Source: Psychroserpens sp. NJDZ02
GTDB taxonomy: Bacteria > Bacteroidota > Bacteroidia > Flavobacteriales > Flavobacteriaceae
DNA: 64,000 bases
Assembly: GCF_004843725.1 (NCBI RefSeq)
Contig: NZ_CP039451.1
Span: 4,036,001 to 4,100,000, forward strand
Direction: 5' to 3'
A program made the translations under genes and the position numbers. Each line of letters starts with the position of its first letter. The first letter of the stretch is position 1. The notes beneath the pieces were generated by a model, which was not told the DNA's origin, searched no databases, and saw only the letters and a list, made by a program, of their open reading frames with translations. Shown in pieces: positions 18,440-27,009 of this stretch.

Positions 18440-19057
18440 TTACTTATTTAAGTTTTTCTGAAACATTTCTGAAAATAAACCAACATGATACCCATCAACT
18501 AAGGCATGATTTACATTAATAGCGACATTCATTATTAATTTATTTTCTTCTTTTACTACTTTACCAAAGGCCAATTTTGGTATAGATTCCATAACTCCCG
18601 ATACGGGTTCTTTATGACCTGAAAAATTAAGCCAAGGCAGTGCTGAACAATGTATACAATTTAAACCATTTACTGGAGGAAAGAGATTTGGTGTGCCCTC
18701 TATTCTTCGTTTTTCAGCAGATAAATTAGATAAAAATATATTTAACTCTTCGTCATAATCTATAAATGAAAATCCAAAAGTATTATTCGGTCTCATAATA
18801 GTAGCTGATGCATGTATAGTGTCATAAATTTGAACAGTATTATCTTCTATTCTATATTTTAAATTATCTATAGCATTAATTGCTTTCATGCAATCATGTA
18901 AGTAGACACCAAAAAAACTTACGTTTTTATCTTTAGCATATTGGTAAGCTTTATCCACATTAAAAGGTATTGTAACTCCAAAATATGGATCTTTCAATTT
19001 TAAAAAATGTTGAAAAAGTTCTTTTCTATCCCAAGTATTTATATCTAATGTTTTCAA
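18440..19057 (-). CDS. Chloramphenicol-acetyltransferase-fold acyltransferase
   Basis: A 205-residue protein with the trimeric CAT fold: N-terminal WDRKELFQHF, catalytic His184 in NHALVDGYHVG with the structural Asp188, and PWLNFSGHKE in place of the usual PWxxFTS active-site segment. Classical type A CAT inactivates chloramphenicol using acetyl-CoA. Here the gene sits between kdnB and a HAD phosphatase, in line with kdsB, with 28 nt and 0 nt spacing. An acyl transfer to a sugar or lipopolysaccharide precursor is therefore as likely as drug resistance. That role is an inference from context. Confidence 0.82.
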   Translation of the reverse strand: MKTLDINTWDRKELFQHFLKLKDPYFGVTIPFNVDKAYQYAKDKNVSFFGVYLHDCMKAINAIDNLKYRIEDNTVQIYDTIHASATIMRPNNTFGFSFIDYDEELNIFLSNLSAEKRRIEGTPNLFPPVNGLNCIHCSALPWLNFSGHKEPVSGVMESIPKLAFGKVVKEENKLIMNVAINVNHALVDGYHVGLFSEMFQKNLNK

Positions 19058-19765
19058 TTATAATTGTAATAATTTTGGTAAGTCTTTTAGACTTTTTAAT
19101 GTTTGATATTGCGTTGACACTTCTGTGTTTACTATGACTTGTTCATGCACCCAAGTAGTATGAAACGGTACATGTATAGCATTAGCTTTTATATTTATTA
19201 ATGGTAAAATATCCGACTTTAAAGAGTTTCCTATCATTAAAAACTCAGAAGGTTTTATCTCTAAATGATTTAATAATTTAGAATAATTAGCTTCCTTTTT
19301 GTCACTTAAAACCTCAATATGATGAAAATAATCCAACAGTCCTGATTTTTCAAGTTTACGTTCTTGGTCTAATAAATCTCCTTTGGTAGCGACTATTAAT
19401 TTATATTTTTTTGATAATTGTTGTAATACACTCTCTACTCCATCTAATAACTCGACCTTTTCATTTATCATTTCCTTTCCAATATCTAAAATTTTGGATA
19501 TCGTTTGATTTGACACTGTATTGTTTGATAATTCCAAAGCCATTTCTACCATCGACAAAACAAATCCTTTGACACCGTAACCATATACGGGAAGATTTTT
19601 CATCTCCATTTTAAATAGCTCCTGGTCAATTTTATTTTCAGTTTCAAATGGGCTTAATAATTTAGCAAATTCCACTTCAGCCTCTCTAAAATACGTTTCG
19701 TTAACCCAAAGTGTATCATCAGCATCAAAACCAATAACTTTAATCGGACTGTAATCTACTTCCAT
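19058..19765 (-). CDS. HAD-superfamily phosphatase
   Basis: A 235-residue HAD hydrolase with motif I DADDTLW (Asp14 and Asp16), motif II in VATKGD, a Lys at [21 protein letters not shown] and motif [11 protein letters not shown] helical cap follows motif I. Substrates of such enzymes are phosphorylated small molecules. In this cluster a sugar-phosphate such as Kdo 8-phosphate is a candidate, but the C1-cap form differs from classical KdsC, which lacks a cap. It overlaps the end of kdsB by 10 nt and abuts the acyltransferase gene, so it is operonic. Confidence 0.85.
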   Translation of the reverse strand: MEVDYSPIKVIGFDADDTLWVNETYFREAEVEFAKLLSPFETENKIDQELFKMEMKNLPVYGYGVKGFVLSMVEMALELSNNTVSNQTISKILDIGKEMINEKVELLDGVESVLQQLSKKYKLIVATKGDLLDQERKLEKSGLLDYFHHIEVLSDKKEANYSKLLNHLEIKPSEFLMIGNSLKSDILPLINIKANAIHVPFHTTWVHEQVIVNTEVSTQYQTLKSLKDLPKLLQL

Positions 19766-20484
19766 AGTTTCTTTGCACGTTCTAAATCTTCAGGCGTGTC
19801 AATTTCTACACCCTGAATATCCGTTTCTACCATTTTTATACGTTTTCCGTATTCTAAATATCTAATACATTCTATTTTTTCTGAAGCCTCTAAAGTTAAC
19901 ATTGGTAGCTTATAAAAATCTAAAATGGCCTGTTTTCTGAAGGCATACACACCTTTATGTTTAAAGTATTTGACAGCTACAGCTTTGTCTCTAGGATAAG
20001 GTATTGGGCTTCTTGAAAAGTAAAGCGCAAAATTTTGTTGATCTACAATTACTTTAACGGTGTTTGGATTTTTAATCTCATCCCAATCTGTAATATGGAC
20101 CATTAATGAAGCCAAATCGACTTGCTTATCCGTATCTTCTTTAAAAACTTTAATTAATTTTTTTAGGGATTCCGAATCAGTAAAAGGCTCGTCACCTTGA
20201 ACATTAATAACAATATCAATATCTAAGTCTTCTACAGCTTCTGCAATACGATCACTACCACATTCATGCTCTTTTTTACTCATAACTACGTGACCACCAA
20301 TTTTAGCGATTTCGTCATAAATAATAGCACTATCAGTAACCACAATGACATCATCAAATAGCTTGGTGTCAACAGTAGCTTCATACGTACGAGTTATTAC
20401 AGGTTTTCCACCTAAGTCTTTCATTAGCTTACCAGGAAAACGGGAGGCACTATATCGTGCGGGAATCATTGCTATTATCTTCAT
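19756..20484 (-). CDS. kdsB: 3-deoxy-manno-octulosonate cytidylyltransferase KdsB
   Basis: A 242-residue CMP-Kdo synthetase. It has the nucleotidyltransferase start [16 protein letters not shown], then the metal-binding NVQGDEPF, the [11 protein letters not shown] segment and the C-terminal [13 protein letters not shown]. The enzyme activates Kdo (or 8-amino-Kdo in Shewanella-type systems) with CTP for transfer to lipid A. It lies 35 nt downstream of the helicase gene and starts the lipopolysaccharide part of the operon. Assignment is secure; whether the substrate is Kdo or an 8-modified form cannot be read from sequence. Confidence 0.95.
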   Translation of the reverse strand: MKIIAMIPARYSASRFPGKLMKDLGGKPVITRTYEATVDTKLFDDVIVVTDSAIIYDEIAKIGGHVVMSKKEHECGSDRIAEAVEDLDIDIVINVQGDEPFTDSESLKKLIKVFKEDTDKQVDLASLMVHITDWDEIKNPNTVKVIVDQQNFALYFSRSPIPYPRDKAVAVKYFKHKGVYAFRKQAILDFYKLPMLTLEASEKIECIRYLEYGKRIKMVETDIQGVEIDTPEDLERAKKLWK

Positions 20485-20519
20485 CTAAGAATTAAATTGG
20501 TGCATAAAAATATAATAAT

Positions 20520-21950
20520 TTAATGGTCTTCTTCAAAAAAATCGTCTTTAAAACCAATTAAATATAATTTATCTTTAGCTCGAGTTATAGCCGTATACAA
20601 CCATCTTAAGTAATCTTTATCTATTCCGTCTGGTAGATACGGTTGTTCTACAAAAACGGTATTCCATTGTCCCCCTTGAGACTTATGGCAAGTTATAGCA
20701 TAACTAAACTTAACTTGCAACGCATTAAAAAAAGTATTGCTCTTAGTTTTTAAAAACTTTTGATACTTACTAGTTTCATCTTCATAATCTTTTTGAACCT
20801 CTTGATATAGTCTATTAGAATCCTCATAAGGTAAAGATGGTGTTTCTGCTTCGATAGTATCCAGCATTAAAACTGTTTCAAAAGGCTGCATATTTGGGTA
20901 ATCTACCATCCTTACTTTTACTTCTGCAAATCTAAAACCATATAACTCTTTAATGCTAAAAATTTCTAGGACTTCAACAATATCACCATTAGCTATAAAA
21001 CCAGCTTCAGAAGTTGGCTTTAACCAAAAATAATTATTCTTGACTACCATGAGGTAATCTCCTGATGACAATTCGTTTTCATTAAACAAAATACGACTAC
21101 GTATTTGCTGGTTATACAAGTTAGCTCTTTTATTACTTCTTACTATAATACTAGTATCTTCATAACCAAAGGAGCTATAAGCGTCGTTTATAGCGTCCAT
21201 AATTTCATAACCATCAACTAATCTAACAATATCTTTAAACTGCTTTAAATTAAACTTAAAGCTATCAAAAAAACCATCTGCAATGGTTTCTCTTAAAATA
21301 GTAGCATTTTCTAAGATTCCAGAACCTTCTCCTTGTCTTACAACTTCATCCAATTCCATTTTAGTAACGGACTTATCATAATTAAGACTTAATACATTCT
21401 CGTCTAACGCCGGACTTATATCTAATTTTACAGGTGGCAATTGTGCTGTATCACCGATAAGTAACAATTTACAATTTTTACCTTGATAAACGTACCGCAT
21501 TAAATCGTCTAAAAGTGATCCATTTTCAAATAATTTAGAATCACTTGGTGTATCTGGTATCATTGACGCTTCATCAACAATAAAAATAGTATCTTTATGT
21601 TTATTGGGTTGCAACACAAATTGTACGCCTCCACCTTTTTCTTTTTTAGGAAAATATATTTTTTTATGGATGGTGAATGCCTCTTTTTTGGAATAATTAG
21701 AGATTACTTTGGCTGCCCGACCAGTTGGAGCCATCAACACTGCACTTTTTTTTGCATGCCATAAATTGGCTACAATCGTACCAATAATGGTGGTTTTACC
21801 TGTACCGGCGTAACCTTTTAACAAAAACACGCCTTTTTCTTTATCATTTAAAATAAACTCAGAAAGTTGCAAAAGTAAAATATCTTGTTTTGAGGTCGGA
21901 TTGAACGGAAAATGCTGTCTTATAAGGGAATAAAATTGAGAACTGGTCAT
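20520..21950 (-). CDS. SF1B DNA helicase, RecD/Dda-like
   Basis: A 476-residue helicase with Walker A GYAGTGKTT (about 45-53), APTGRAAKV (motif Ia), DEASMIPD (motif II), GDTAQLPPV (motif III), VRQGEG..ILENA (motif IV region), YAITCHKSQGGQW (motif V) and YTAITRAKDKLYL (motif VI). It is short for RecD2 and has no long N-terminal domain, so it resembles phage Dda-type or the compact Bacteroidota ATP-dependent RecD-like helicases. It likely unwinds DNA 5' to 3' in repair or restart. It is probably the promoter-proximal gene of the kdsB operon. Confidence 0.9.
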   Translation of the reverse strand: MTSSQFYSLIRQHFPFNPTSKQDILLLQLSEFILNDKEKGVFLLKGYAGTGKTTIIGTIVANLWHAKKSAVLMAPTGRAAKVISNYSKKEAFTIHKKIYFPKKEKGGGVQFVLQPNKHKDTIFIVDEASMIPDTPSDSKLFENGSLLDDLMRYVYQGKNCKLLLIGDTAQLPPVKLDISPALDENVLSLNYDKSVTKMELDEVVRQGEGSGILENATILRETIADGFFDSFKFNLKQFKDIVRLVDGYEIMDAINDAYSSFGYEDTSIIVRSNKRANLYNQQIRSRILFNENELSSGDYLMVVKNNYFWLKPTSEAGFIANGDIVEVLEIFSIKELYGFRFAEVKVRMVDYPNMQPFETVLMLDTIEAETPSLPYEDSNRLYQEVQKDYEDETSKYQKFLKTKSNTFFNALQVKFSYAITCHKSQGGQWNTVFVEQPYLPDGIDKDYLRWLYTAITRAKDKLYLIGFKDDFFEEDH

Positions 21951-21978
21951 TAAATAGTATAGATTGAAAACTTTTTAT

Positions 21979-21986
21979 CAAATATA
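21979..21986 (-). promoter_or_regulatory. Candidate -7 promoter box for the helicase-kdsB operon
   Basis: Minus strand TATATTTG matches TAnnTTTG and lies about 29 nt upstream of the helicase start at 21950, giving a leader of about 22 nt. Confidence 0.45.
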
Positions 21987-22032
21987 TAAATCATTTTTAC
22001 CAACAATGGTTTTTACGAATAAAAAAAAATTG

Positions 22033-22040
22033 TAGATTTG
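22033..22040 (+). promoter_or_regulatory. Candidate -7 promoter box for the 22074 gene
   Basis: TAGATTTG matches TAnnTTTG. The TTG at 22038 is part of this box, so it is unlikely to be a start codon; the ATG at 22074 is preferred for the gene. Confidence 0.5.
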
Positions 22041-22073
22041 TCACAGACCTTAATTAAATTTAATAAAATACTT

Positions 22074-22817
22074 ATGATAAAATTAGCACTTATTATACTT
22101 GGAGCAATTTTACTTACAATTTTGATTGTTTGGCTTATTGACAAATTTATTCCAACAAAAGTAAAACCAATTATTACACTTGCGCTATGGGCACTTATAG
22201 CTTATTTAGGATTTCTAACTTTTGACTCTGTTTATGGAGAAATTAAGTTCAATAAATTAAAAGAAAAAAGATATAAAGCAGCTATTGAGCGTTTAGTTGA
22301 TATTAGAGATGCTCAACTTGCGCATAGAACAGTTACAGGAAAGTTTACAAAAAGCTACGACTCTTTAATTAAATTTATCGAGAATGGGAAATTCACTTTA
22401 GTAGAGAGAAGAGATTCTAGTGTTTTAGATGTTGAAAGAACTGCTGCTTTTGGAGGTGTAGAAATGTTTAAAGAAATTGTAATCATTGATACTATTGGAT
22501 TTGAGCCGGTTAAAGATCGTTTATTCAAAAACACCAATAGATATAAAGATATGATGAAAGTACCACTTGATAAAAAAGGTATTGAGTTTACGATGAATGC
22601 AGGAGAGATTCAAGATGAAAAAGGAAATAAAATACCTGTTTTTGAAGCTTTTGTAAAGAAAACAGATATATTATACGATCAAGATCCTAATTTAGTTCTA
22701 AAAGAAAGCCAAGTGCAATCTGTCGAAGGAGTAAATGGAGATGCATTACGTGTAGGGTCTATGGAAGAAGTAAAAACTTTAGGAAACTGGCCAAAAACTT
22801 ATGGCAGCAACGAATAA
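22074..22817 (+). CDS. Membrane-anchored protein of unknown function
   Basis: A 247-residue protein when started at the ATG at 22074 (MIKLALIILGAILL). A longer reading from a TTG at 22038 would fall inside a promoter box. Two N-terminal membrane segments (about 2-22 and 31-48) precede a soluble domain rich in charged residues (AAIERLVDIRDAQLAHRTVTG, FTKSYDSLIKFIENGKF). It is probably a conserved flavobacterial protein; the function is unknown to me. The last 17 nt overlap the DUF3822 gene in another frame, indicating translational coupling. Confidence 0.7.
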   Translation: MIKLALIILGAILLTILIVWLIDKFIPTKVKPIITLALWALIAYLGFLTFDSVYGEIKFNKLKEKRYKAAIERLVDIRDAQLAHRTVTGKFTKSYDSLIKFIENGKFTLVERRDSSVLDVERTAAFGGVEMFKEIVIIDTIGFEPVKDRLFKNTNRYKDMMKVPLDKKGIEFTMNAGEIQDEKGNKIPVFEAFVKKTDILYDQDPNLVLKESQVQSVEGVNGDALRVGSMEEVKTLGNWPKTYGSNE

Positions 22818-23622
22818 TAATCCTATCGATTTAACCAACCTAGAATTGTCCATTCAAATTAGTTTGAGTGGACATTCTTTTTGTGTTTTAGATACAAGCA
22901 CAAAAACTATAATTGAGCTTAAAGCTGAAAAATTTTCATTTAAAAAGACACCGTCGGAACTTCTAGATATCGTAAAACATCTTTTTAATACTGAAACAGC
23001 ACTTAAACAAACTTTCAAATCGATTAACATTATACATGTTAATGATTGGTCTACAGTAGTGCCAAAACCCTTATTTAAGGAAGATGCTTTAGTCGATTAT
23101 TTAAAATTTAATACTAAAATTTTAAAGACAGATTTTATCACTTTTGATGACATCAATCCTAACGATAGTGTTAACATTTATGTACCTTTTGCCAATATCA
23201 ATAATTTTATTTTTGATCGTTTTGGAAGCTTTACCTTTAATCATTTTTCTACCATTTTAATAGAACAATTATTAACCTTTGAAAAGCATAGTACAACACC
23301 CAAAGTATATATAAATGTCTCTGATGCCACTTTTGAAATCATTACGTTAAACAAAGGTAAATTGATACTTTATAACACCTTTGAATATCATACACAAGAA
23401 GACTTTATTTACTATTTATTGTTTACCTTAGAACAGTTACAACTTAACCCAGAAACTATTGACGTTTTATTTTTGGGAGACTTAGATAAAGACAGTCCAT
23501 TGTTTGCCATTGCGTATAAATACATAAGAAATGTATCCTTTGGTTCCCGAATGGATACTTACGCTTTTACCGAAAAACCATTACATAATCATTCACATTT
23601 CACCTTACTAAAAAGCTTATAA
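22801..23622 (+). CDS. DUF3822 family protein
   Basis: A 273-residue protein with features of DUF3822: SLSGHSFCVLDTSTKTI near the start, an actin/ATPase-like beta pattern, and the late TIDVLFLGDLDKDSPLFAIAYKYIRNV. The actin-like fold is an impression from the strand layout only. It is directly upstream of rsmD with a 1-nt overlap (TAATG), a gene order I associate with flavobacteria. The function is unknown; an accessory role in ribosome biogenesis would be speculation. Confidence 0.75.
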   Translation: MAATNNNPIDLTNLELSIQISLSGHSFCVLDTSTKTIIELKAEKFSFKKTPSELLDIVKHLFNTETALKQTFKSINIIHVNDWSTVVPKPLFKEDALVDYLKFNTKILKTDFITFDDINPNDSVNIYVPFANINNFIFDRFGSFTFNHFSTILIEQLLTFEKHSTTPKVYINVSDATFEIITLNKGKLILYNTFEYHTQEDFIYYLLFTLEQLQLNPETIDVLFLGDLDKDSPLFAIAYKYIRNVSFGSRMDTYAFTEKPLHNHSHFTLLKSL

Positions 23623-24179
23623 TGCGCATTGTATCAGGACAATTTAAAGGAAGACGAATCACTGCTCCAAAAAAGCTACCTGTTAGACCTACAACAGATA
23701 TGGCTAAAGAAGCTTTATTTAACATCTTAAATAACCAATATTATATAGATGATATTTCTGTACTAGATTTATTTTCAGGAACAGGAAACATAAGTTATGA
23801 GTTTGCTTCTAGAGGAACAGAAAACATTATAGCTGTAGATCAAGATCATGGCTGTATAAAATTTATAAACGAAACTGCTGCTAGTTTTGAAATGGATATA
23901 CAGACCATAAAAGCGGATGTCTTTAAGTTTTTAGAAAAAAGCAAGCAACAGCATACTATTATTTTTGCTGATCCACCTTACGAGTTTACAGTTGAAGAGT
24001 TTTCAAAAATACCGGAACTAGTGTTCACCAATAACTTATTAGAAAGGGATGGTTTACTTGTGGTAGAGCACTCTAAATATACAGACTTGTCCAAAGCGAC
24101 TAATTATAGTCATTCAAAAAGTTATGGGGGAAACACCTTTAGTTTTTTTAAAAATGAAGTTTCAGACGAAGAAGAATAA
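23622..24179 (+). CDS. rsmD: 16S rRNA (guanine(966)-N(2))-methyltransferase RsmD
   Basis: A 185-residue class I methyltransferase. It starts MRIVSGQFKGRRI, has RPTTDMAKEALFNIL, the SAM-binding DLFSGTGNISYEFASRG, and the catalytic DPPYEF typical of N2-guanine methyltransferases. It methylates G966 in the 30S subunit. Its ATG overlaps the stop of the DUF3822 gene. A terminator follows directly. Confidence 0.93.
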   Translation: MRIVSGQFKGRRITAPKKLPVRPTTDMAKEALFNILNNQYYIDDISVLDLFSGTGNISYEFASRGTENIIAVDQDHGCIKFINETAASFEMDIQTIKADVFKFLEKSKQQHTIIFADPPYEFTVEEFSKIPELVFTNNLLERDGLLVVEHSKYTDLSKATNYSHSKSYGGNTFSFFKNEVSDEEE

Positions 24180-24182
24180 AAT

Positions 24183-24212
24183 AAAAAACCATCTATTTCT
24201 AGATGGTTTTTT
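24183..24212. terminator. Intrinsic terminator between rsmD and rnpB
   Basis: A 13-bp perfect stem (AAAAAACCATCTA / TAGATGGTTTTTT) with a TTTC loop. It follows rsmD on the plus strand and also lies just past the 3' end of the minus-strand RNase P RNA, so it can serve both. Confidence 0.85.
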
Positions 24213-24220
24213 TTATAGTT

Positions 24221-24521
24221 AAGCAAATCTATAAGCCGGATTTTGTACTCCCTAAAGAGCCCTTATCATTTATCTGAGCTTGCTGTTACCAACACGCTTT
24301 AGCTACCTACCCTCTAACAATCGCGCGTGTACGCTCAAACGTTAGTATACATGGTATTGCACCTCATAGAGTTTACCTGGTTTCACTACAGCATGACCTG
24401 TACATACTTTCTGTTGCACTTTTCCTCACCTCTCGGTGGATGGCTATTAACCACTATGATTGCACTATGGTGTCCGGACTTTCCTCTTTAAAATAAATTT
24501 AAAGCGATAAGGCGATTTACT
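24221..24521 (-). ncRNA. rnpB: RNase P RNA (bacterial class A)
   Basis: The minus strand carries AGAGGAAAGTCCGGAC near the 5' end (24471-24486) and ACAAAATCCGGCTTATAG near the 3' end, the two universally conserved ends of bacterial RNase P RNA, with the GAGGGTAGGTAGC and GAAACCAGG type conserved loops between. The ends are set by the P1 helix: AGTAAATC at 24514-24521 pairs with GATTTGCT at 24222-24229 (one G-U). The RNA is the ribozyme that removes 5' leaders from pre-tRNA. A -7 box six nt upstream of the 5' end supports the start. Confidence 0.95.
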
Positions 24522-24526
24522 AGATG

Positions 24527-24534
24527 CAAAATTA
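24527..24534 (-). promoter_or_regulatory. Candidate -7 promoter box for rnpB
   Basis: Minus strand TAATTTTG matches TAnnTTTG exactly and is 6 nt upstream of the RNA 5' end set by the P1 helix, the right distance for a -7 element. Confidence 0.6.
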
Positions 24535-24658
24535 CAATAAACTAATCTTTTTTAAAGCTAGAAACTTTAAATAGTTTCAACTAATAACTTTTCTATTGAT
24601 TTGTTAATAACTATAAATAAAATCAGCATTTTCAGGTCTAAATTAAATTCCTATTTTT

Positions 24659-24666
24659 TAAATTTG
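24659..24666 (+). promoter_or_regulatory. Candidate -7 promoter box for dnaX
   Basis: TAAATTTG matches TAnnTTTG and predicts a leader of about 44 nt before the TTG start at 24717. Confidence 0.4.
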
Positions 24667-24716
24667 TAATCACTTAACAATAGCATCAAATAGATGTTGA
24701 AATAAATTCAGCAAAA

Positions 24717-26453
24717 TTGGAACACTTTGTAGTATCAGCAAGAAAATATAGACCTCAAACATTTAAAGATGTTGTGGGGCAATCTGCTATTACAAATACA
24801 TTGTTGAATGCTATTGAAAATAATCATTTAGCACAAGCTTTACTTTTTACTGGACCTCGAGGTGTTGGTAAAACTAGTTGTGCTCGTATTTTAGCTAAAA
24901 TGATTAATAGTGATGGTAATGAAACTGGAGATGAAGACTATGCTTTTAACATCTTTGAGTTGGATGCTGCGTCAAACAATTCGGTTGATGATATTAGAAG
25001 TTTAACGGACCAGGTTCGTATTCCGCCACAAGTTGGTAAATATAAAGTCTATATTATTGATGAGGTCCATATGTTATCTCAAGCCGCTTTTAATGCCTTT
25101 TTAAAGACCTTAGAAGAACCACCAAAACATTGCATATTTATTTTAGCAACTACTGAAAAGCATAAAATAATACCAACTATTTTATCACGATGTCAAATCT
25201 TTGATTTTAAACGTATAACAGTTACAGATGCTAAAAACTATTTAAAATACATAGCAAAAGAACAAGGTGTAAATGCAGAAGATGATGCTTTACACATCAT
25301 TGCTCAAAAGGCTGATGGTGCAATGCGTGATGCTTTATCTATATTTGATAGGGTCGTTAGTTTTGCCGGAAAAGAATTGACTAGACAATCCGTTACAGAA
25401 AATTTAAACGTTTTAGATTATGAAACGTATTTTGAAAGTACCGATTACATATTAGACAATAAAATCCCTGAATTACTAATTCAATTTAATAAAACATTAG
25501 CCAAAGGATTTGATGGTCATCATTATATTGCTGGGTTAGCCTCTCACTTTAGGGACTTACTGGTTTGTAAAAATCCTATTACTGTAGAGTTATTAGAGGT
25601 TGGAGAAGATACTAAAAATAAATACTTAGAACAATCAAAAAAAGCAAGTCAAGACTTTTTAATAAAAGGAATTAACTTAGCTAACGAATGTGACTTAAAA
25701 TATAAGAGTAGTAAAAATCAACGACTCCTCGTCGAACTAACTTTAATGCAACTTGCCTCTATCACTTTTGATGGAGAAAAAAAAAATAGCAGTCGGTTCA
25801 TAATTCCACCTTCCTATTTCAAGAAAATAGGAATTACACCTGTTAAAGTTACTCTGCCAGAAAAAAAACAAGAAACTAATACTGTAACAGAAAACACATC
25901 TACTAAGGCTAACTCTACCGTACAGAAACCTGCAGCAGAACCTTCTAAGCCTAAAATAGTATTAGAAAATGGGATTACAACCACTAAAAGACGTACTTCT
26001 GGTTTATCCTTAAAAAGCATCAGAGCTAAAAAAGAACATCAAATTAAACAACTTGATGTTGTTGTAGATGAAGAAAATTTACCGAGAGAATCTTTTAATC
26101 AAGACGAATTAACAGAAGTATGGAATGCTTTTGTTACTAAAATCGAAACGGAAGGTAAATTCAATTTGGCTTCTATTTTATCCATAGACAAACCAACACT
26201 GGCTCCTGACGGATTTTCTATTCAATTGACATTTCCAAATTCGACCAATAAAGTTGAAGTCGAGCGTCAGTCATTTGACTTAATGTCTTATTTACGTAAA
26301 AACTTAAAAAATTACGATGTCACTTTAGATATTTCAATTAATGAAGAATTGGATACTAAATACGCTTATACGCCTCTCGAAAAATACGAGAAGTTAAAAG
26401 AAAAGAACCCTAATTTAGAATTACTTCGTACAACCTTTGATTTAGATGTATAA
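24717..26453 (+). CDS. dnaX: DNA polymerase III gamma/tau subunit DnaX (TTG start)
   Basis: A 578-residue clamp-loader ATPase: MEHFVVSARKYRPQTFKDVVGQ, Walker A GPRGVGKTS, ELDAASNNSVDDIR, Walker B YIIDEVHMLS, sensor 1 ATTEKHKIIPTILSRC and GAMRDALSIFD. The C-terminal half is long, Lys-rich and then tau-like. Translation must start at TTG 24717: the frame has a stop at 24681 and no ATG or GTG in between. Between the P-loop helix and the DAAS motif the four zinc-binding Cys of E. coli DnaX are absent (only INSDGNETGDEDYAFNIF). It starts an operon with the lipoprotein and miaE genes. Confidence 0.95.
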   Translation: MEHFVVSARKYRPQTFKDVVGQSAITNTLLNAIENNHLAQALLFTGPRGVGKTSCARILAKMINSDGNETGDEDYAFNIFELDAASNNSVDDIRSLTDQVRIPPQVGKYKVYIIDEVHMLSQAAFNAFLKTLEEPPKHCIFILATTEKHKIIPTILSRCQIFDFKRITVTDAKNYLKYIAKEQGVNAEDDALHIIAQKADGAMRDALSIFDRVVSFAGKELTRQSVTENLNVLDYETYFESTDYILDNKIPELLIQFNKTLAKGFDGHHYIAGLASHFRDLLVCKNPITVELLEVGEDTKNKYLEQSKKASQDFLIKGINLANECDLKYKSSKNQRLLVELTLMQLASITFDGEKKNSSRFIIPPSYFKKIGITPVKVTLPEKKQETNTVTENTSTKANSTVQKPAAEPSKPKIVLENGITTTKRRTSGLSLKSIRAKKEHQIKQLDVVVDEENLPRESFNQDELTEVWNAFVTKIETEGKFNLASILSIDKPTLAPDGFSIQLTFPNSTNKVEVERQSFDLMSYLRKNLKNYDVTLDISINEELDTKYAYTPLEKYEKLKEKNPNLELLRTTFDLDV

Positions 26454-26455
26454 CC

Positions 26456-26992
26456 ATGAATAAATTCACTCTTTTAATTTTAGGTCTCCTTATTGTATTT
26501 TTAAATTGTGATGGCCGTGATCGCATTAATAAAACACCACAAGAAGTATTAATAGAAAATCAACTATTAGACTCCTTCTCTGAAAACATAAAATACTTCC
26601 CAAAAGCGTATACTGAAACAACAACCGATACCATTCTAAGTAATGGCTACAGAGTCACTATCAAGAACTACTCTGATATGAAAAACTCAGTATTGAAAAC
26701 ATTTGAAACCGATTCCATTATAAACAAACACTATTTTAGAGAAAATATCTCAGAAGTAGAAGTATTTAAAGATGATGAACAGATTTTTAAACAAATTATA
26801 AACGATGATTTTCTATCGCTAAAAATAGCAGATTACATTAGTAATGAGATTTATATAGATGAATTAAAATCATTAGAAACCAATACAGTACACTTAGTTG
26901 CATCATTATGTATTCCTAGAACGGCAAATTGCCCCATTTATGACATAACAATAGATGAAAAAGGAATGCATAAAATAAAAAAACAAAGTTAA
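26456..26992 (+). CDS. Putative lipoprotein of unknown function
   Basis: A 178-residue protein with a hydrophobic N-terminus and a lipobox-like FLNC around Cys19, so probably exported and lipidated. The mature part is charged and mixed alpha/beta (TILSNGYRVTIKNYSDMKNS, ISEVEVFKDDEQIF) and has two Cys late in the chain (SLCIPRTANCPIYDI). No family is recognised with confidence. It starts 2 nt after dnaX and ends 17 nt before miaE, so it is operonic, though a functional link to either is not evident. Confidence 0.65.
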   Translation: MNKFTLLILGLLIVFLNCDGRDRINKTPQEVLIENQLLDSFSENIKYFPKAYTETTTDTILSNGYRVTIKNYSDMKNSVLKTFETDSIINKHYFRENISEVEVFKDDEQIFKQIINDDFLSLKIADYISNEIYIDELKSLETNTVHLVASLCIPRTANCPIYDITIDEKGMHKIKKQS

Positions 26993-27009
26993 TTTATAAC
27001 ACGTATTAA

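Noticed and set aside
22038..22073. TTG at 22038 as start of the membrane protein gene
   Set aside because: It lies inside an exact TAnnTTTG promoter box, and the ATG at 22074 gives a better membrane-protein N-terminus.
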